Assembly: GCA_949987565.1 (NCBI GenBank)
Contig: OX465107.1
Location: 21,372,030-21,436,029 of the forward strand
Reading direction: 5' to 3'
Length of the DNA: 64,000 nt
Source: Luidia sarsii
Lineage: Eukaryota; Echinodermata; Asteroidea; Paxillosida; Luidiidae
Positions within the stretch are counted from its first letter, which is position 1; every line of letters starts with the position of its first letter. The notes under the pieces are model-generated. The model ran no database searches, was not told where the DNA came from, and worked only from the letters and a program-made list of their open reading frames with translations. A program made the position numbers and the translations under genes. This document shows positions 61,385-64,000 of the stretch, one piece after another.

Positions 61385-64000
61385 GAAAGAGGAGGAGGAA
61401 GAGGAGGAGGAAAACGAGGAGGAAGAGGAGGAGGAAGGGCAGGAGGAGGAAGAGGAGGAGGAAGGGCAGGAGGAAGAGTAGGAGGAGGGAGCGGGGGAGG
61501 AAGAGGAGGAAGAGGAGGAGGAAGAAGAGAAGGAAGGGCAGGAGGAAGAGCAGGACGAGTAGGAGGAGGAGCAGGGAAAAGAGGAAGATCAGGAGGAGGA
61601 GGAGGAAGAGCAGGAGGAGGAAGAGCAGGAGGAAGAACAGGAAGAGCAGGAGGAAGAGCAGGAGGAGGAGGAGGAAGAGCAGGAGAAAGAGGAGTAAGAG
61701 CAGGAGGAGGAAGAAGAGCAGTATAAGGAGTAAGAAGCAGAAGAGGAGGAGGAAGAAGAGCAGGAGGAAGAGAGGAGGAGGAGGAAGGAGAGGAGGAGGA
61801 AAAAGAGCTGGAGGGGGAAGAGGAGGAGGAAGAATAGCTGGAGGAGGAAGAGGAGGAGGAAGAAGAGCTGGAGGAAGAGCAGGAGGAAGAGAGGAGGAGA
61901 ACAAATGAGAGGAGGAGAAAGAAATAGAGGAAGAAGAAGAGCTGGAGGAGGAAGAGGAGGAGGAGAACGAAGGAGAGAAGGAGAAAGAAAGAGAGGAGGA
62001 AGAAGAGCTGGATGAGGAAGAGGAGGAGGAAGAGGAAGAAGAGAAGGAAGAGGAAGAGCAGAAGAAGAAAGATCCGGTAGATGGGGAGGAGGAGGAAGAA
62101 GAAGGGGTGGAAGAAGAAGAAGAGAAGGAAGAGGAAGACAGAAGGAGGAAGATCAGGAAGAGGAGGAGACTGAAGAAGAGAGTAGGAAAATTCAGAACAA
62201 ACAGTAAGACCTTTCCGCTACGCTTCGCAGAATAGCAAAAACACAGGCAGTCTCAACTTCACTTCGTGTGTTTCAGTACAGTATAAAAAAAACACCTTCA
62301 TCGCCCAAAATAGTGTTTAAGACTGACGTTTCTGACTAACTTGTTCTCTGTGTGGTGTTGAGCGACAGACCATGGTTGTGTATCAGCCTGATGTAGTACT
62401 CCGTGTTCGGCCTCAGACCTTCGAACGAGGCCCGTGGGGGGTTGCTGTTCCCTGCCTCAGTCAGGAAGTTCTCCTGGGCATCTTGGGGCTCGATGAAGAG
62501 CATGTAGGGCTCCCTTGCATTCCTTATGTTGGCCCCAAACACATTCAACCAGGCAACGTTGATGCTGGACTCGGTGTAATTGTAGGCTAGAAGCTCTGAT
62601 TCTGTGGGTGAAACTGGAATGATGAAGGCAGACAATTTAGTCATTCTTTTTGTACAGGAAAATGGGTTAAAATAGCTGCCATTTTTGGCCTTTGAAATAC
62701 CATGGATATTATGGGATGTCAGATTGGGTGGAGATTTGATTTAATTGGATTGGATGGGGACTGGATTGAATTTAATGAGATTGGGTTGGAGGGGATTGGA
62801 ATGGATTGGATTGAATTTAACTAATCTGGATTGAATTTGATGGGATTGGAATGGATGGGATTGGATTTGATGGGATTGGATTTGATGGGATTGGATTTGA
62901 TGGGATTGGTTGGTTGATTGTATTGGATTGAGTTTGGATTGGATTAGATTGTTTTTGAGTTGGATTGGAAGGAATTAGATGAGTTTGAATTGGACTGGAG
63001 GGGATGGATTTGGTGGGGATTGGATTGGTTAGGGATTGGGTCGGATTGGATTGAATTTTTATTGACTGGATTAGATTGACTTGCATTAGATAGGATTGGA
63101 TTGCATTACATTGCACTGGATTGCCTTGTGTGGGGATGGCATTGTATTGATTGAATCGGATCGGAACGATTAGATTAGATTGTTTGGATTGGATTGGATT
63201 GGATTAGATTGGATTGGAAAGGATAACATGGTTCATGAAAGGATCACTTTTGATTGAATGTTCTTTGTGGGCCTACCTCCAAACCCAATCAATAAAGATC
63301 AATAAAGACCCCTGTGAATCCTACCTGTTTGAAAAGTGAAGGATCTTCTTTTACTTGAATCCCGTATGATCCCAGAGCCTACTATGGCGCTAACAGTCGC
63401 AGTGTACCATGTACCAGGACGAAGATTCTCCACTGGCAATCGATTCGTTGTCTTGGTTACGTAGCTGAGTTCTCGCTGGTTCCCACCGGTACGCCGAACA
63501 GTCACCAAGTACTGTTCCACATACAGGAGGTTGACTGGCGTCCAAGACAGCACAACGGAGGACGTTGATCGGGTGCCGGGTACCTGTGATAATACCTCGG
63601 GCGCATGTGGCTCTGCACAAACAACGATTCAAGTTGGAGGCCCAGTGCATTATAGTTTGAAGGATGGATTAATAAGCATAAACTTCCCAGAACTAGGAGA
63701 CATTGGAAGATATCCCCTAAATCCGATGAGTCATGACCATAAAAAAAATCCCTAAGTGGTCAGTGGAATAGCGCAAACCAGTTACCATGGTTGCGGGTAA
63801 TTGACCTCATTGATACATGACGACATTGCATTGTAAAGTAAATGTGTACGACCTATCTGGGCTGACCAACAGCACTAATAAAATCAAAGGAAAGAGGATT
63901 AAAGGAGTATTAGGTGAAGCAAATGTGAAGAAAAAAATCAGAGAGGATCGTTCCTTGAAGATGGGTTTCTTCGAGTTAGATAGAACTAACCTCCTCCTGA
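55657..64000 (-). CDS. Receptor gene A (3' part): 3 FN3 domains, one TM, cytoplasmic tail
   Basis: Exons in the window: (possibly one ending at 63991), 63612-63325, 62613-62341, 60978-60825, 59602-59478, 58629-58532, 57731-57660, 57277-57191, 55854-55657. They join in phase (430 codons plus stop). Order: FN3, FN3, split FN3, TM, tail. Each ectodomain exon has a counterpart in receptor B in the same order, size and phase, so A and B are tandem duplicates. The upstream half, presumably HYR domains and signal peptide, is off the right edge. The tail carries LYEPTGG and HYMNTT, possible SH2-binding tyrosines. No enzyme domain is visible. Confidence 0.86.
55882..56032. mobile_element. Palindromic MITE, about 150 bp
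   Basis: cgattcacaatagtgccccc at left and ggcactatattgtgaattgc at right are inverted. A left-end fragment also lies at about 27976-28030. It sits about 28 bp upstream of the receptor A terminal exon, in the branch-point region. Confidence 0.75.
56384..56575. mobile_element. Palindromic MITE, about 190 bp
   Basis: catgccatcacgtgacttat at left and agtaacgtgatggcattt at right. The inner blocks tagtgggtatttttgcatct and tgaaaaaaaatacccacta are also inverted. Confidence 0.78.
56787..56968. mobile_element. Palindromic MITE, about 180 bp
   Basis: ctcttgtcaaaaagatcatc at left and gattatctttttgacaagag at right, arms about 50 bp. The 81-codon plus-strand frame across it is an artefact of the element. 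Confidence 0.75.
57191..57277 (-). CDS. Receptor A cytoplasmic exon 2
   Basis: It encodes IKEMSQKKTKAKCSTTGRV and VTSAKPRYCE, with donor GAG|GTAAAC in phase 0. An alternative donor lies 30 nt earlier. If unspliced, the frame runs to a stop at 57080. Confidence 0.6.
57660..57731 (-). CDS. Receptor A cytoplasmic exon 1
   Basis: A 72-nt phase 0-0 exon encoding ADGNQMTPPALLSAPLKSPP and VLPE, with a good GTAAGA donor but a weak acceptor pyrimidine tract. A GC-rich minisatellite lies 25 bp upstream. Confidence 0.6.
57757..58215. repeat. GGCTTGGGCT-type minisatellite
   Basis: Nested units of 6, 12 and about 60 bp built from ggcttgggctcggcc and ggcttgggctagtgctttgg. Long frames encode Pro-Lys/Glu or Gly-Leu repeats only because the unit length is a multiple of three. 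Intronic in receptor A. Confidence 0.93.
58532..58629 (-). CDS. Receptor A transmembrane exon
   Basis: It encodes NTAIVITGAVMGATCLALL, then ICNTFMC and a basic IKFRLK stop-transfer. Phase 1 in, 0 out, as in receptor B exon 12. Confidence 0.9.
58820..58920 (+). mobile_element. 5' fragment of SINE family A
   Basis: aagaagctgcatcaaatttg, gtttgcgtcggaatggaaat, tggtccctggagact match the 5' head seen at 26385 and 48085. Confidence 0.5.
59478..59602 (-). CDS. Receptor A FN3 domain, second half (counterpart of B FN3-4b)
   Basis: It encodes FQSLAPGTEYYFRIVSVHRG, VPQSIRVTAGVTEAVRPA. Phase 2 in, 1 out. Confidence 0.92.
59650..60050 (+). mobile_element. LINE fragment, C-terminal ORF2 region
   Basis: A plus-strand frame encodes SCIGHLKADSDGGLSQSP, then YECGPEERPADHIIIRACPL and HRPTNGICGL. 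This is the C-x-CG...A-D-H-I...CPLHRP block of LINE ORF2 C-termini. Intronic in receptor A. Confidence 0.75.
60825..60978 (-). CDS. Receptor A FN3 domain, first half (counterpart of B FN3-4a)
   Basis: It encodes PGRVGNIRPVEVLGDAIML, AWDPPTEGAVDSYKVHSSPG. Phase 1 in, 2 out, as in receptor B. Confidence 0.92.
61110..62170. repeat. Purine-rich (GGA/GAA)n tract, about 1.06 kb
   Basis: Almost pure purine on the plus strand, pyrimidine on the sense strand of receptor A. It lies about 130 bp upstream of the acceptor of the FN3-4a exon. Arg/Lys- or Leu/Phe-rich frames here are artefacts. Confidence 0.96.
62341..62613 (-). CDS. Receptor A FN3 domain (counterpart of B FN3-3)
   Basis: Phase 1-1 exon: INVAWLNVFGANIRNAREP, YMLFIEPQDAQENFLTEAG, LRPNTEYYIRLIHNHGLS. 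About two thirds of residues match receptor B exon 9 by eye. Confidence 0.94.
62730..63215. repeat. (GGATT)n-type pentanucleotide tract
   Basis: About 485 bp of imperfect ggattgg/ttgatgggattgg units in the intron between two receptor A FN3 exons. Confidence 0.9.
63325..63612 (-). CDS. Receptor A FN3 domain (counterpart of B FN3-2)
   Basis: Phase 1-1 exon: VVLSWTPVNLLYVEQYLVTV, NLRPGTWYTATVSAIVGSG. Acceptor gtgcag, donor GTAGGA. Confidence 0.93.
63991..64000 (-). CDS. Possible end of a further receptor A exon
   Basis: At the window edge the minus strand reads cttaggaggag-like coding sequence followed by a GTTAGT donor at 63990. Too short to confirm. Confidence 0.2.

Noticed and set aside
60888..61908. 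Long Arg/Lys-rich (plus) and Leu/Phe-rich (minus) frames
   Set aside because: Produced by the purine-rich tract. The minus frame only clips the real receptor A exon at 60825-60978 in a different frame.

Overview
The window is eukaryotic nuclear DNA, most likely from an invertebrate deuterostome. An echinoderm is my best guess, but that is an inference. The genes have many short exons with GT/AG borders, exons make up only a few percent of the sequence, and the introns are full of SINEs, MITEs, LINE fragments and tandem arrays. Receptors built from HYR and FN3 domains are typical of echinoderms, amphioxus and hemichordates. There are no bacterial operons, rRNA genes or CRISPR arrays.

All three well supported genes lie on the minus strand. 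(1) At 2877-16233 is a complete 13-exon DEPDC7-like gene. Every exon phase joins and the exons sum to 1983 nt, or 660 codons. It carries five extra small exons encoding Ser/Arg/Lys-rich motifs. (2) At about 24.0-45.77 kb is receptor gene B: signal peptide, 3 HYR domains, 4 FN3 domains, one transmembrane segment and a cytoplasmic tail. (3) At 55.66 kb to beyond the right edge is receptor gene A, a head-to-tail paralogue of B. Its last 3 FN3 domains, transmembrane segment and tail are inside the window.

Between DEPDC7 and receptor B (16.2-23.1 kb) lie a probable bidirectional promoter with a short plus-strand coding exon, two nearly identical copies of a TATA-containing unit that may encode a small RNA, an unassigned minus-strand exon, the first exon of a THAP-domain gene, and a decayed Ty3/Gypsy-type LTR element. 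The 45.8-55.6 kb interval is intergenic. It holds SINEs, MITEs, a near-perfect 94-bp-arm palindrome and a GTCA-type tandem array split by a DNA transposon-like insertion. The first 2.8 kb is probably 3' untranslated and intergenic DNA.

The most striking pattern is the placement of tandem arrays inside introns. Five of them start or end within about 30 bp of a splice site, and one (34.4-36.06 kb) appears to have grown out of the exon-donor junction itself, leaving dozens of donor-like sequences downstream of the true donor. A second notable feature is a 2.9-kb satellite of 212-bp monomers with a 635-bp higher-order period inside an intron of receptor B.
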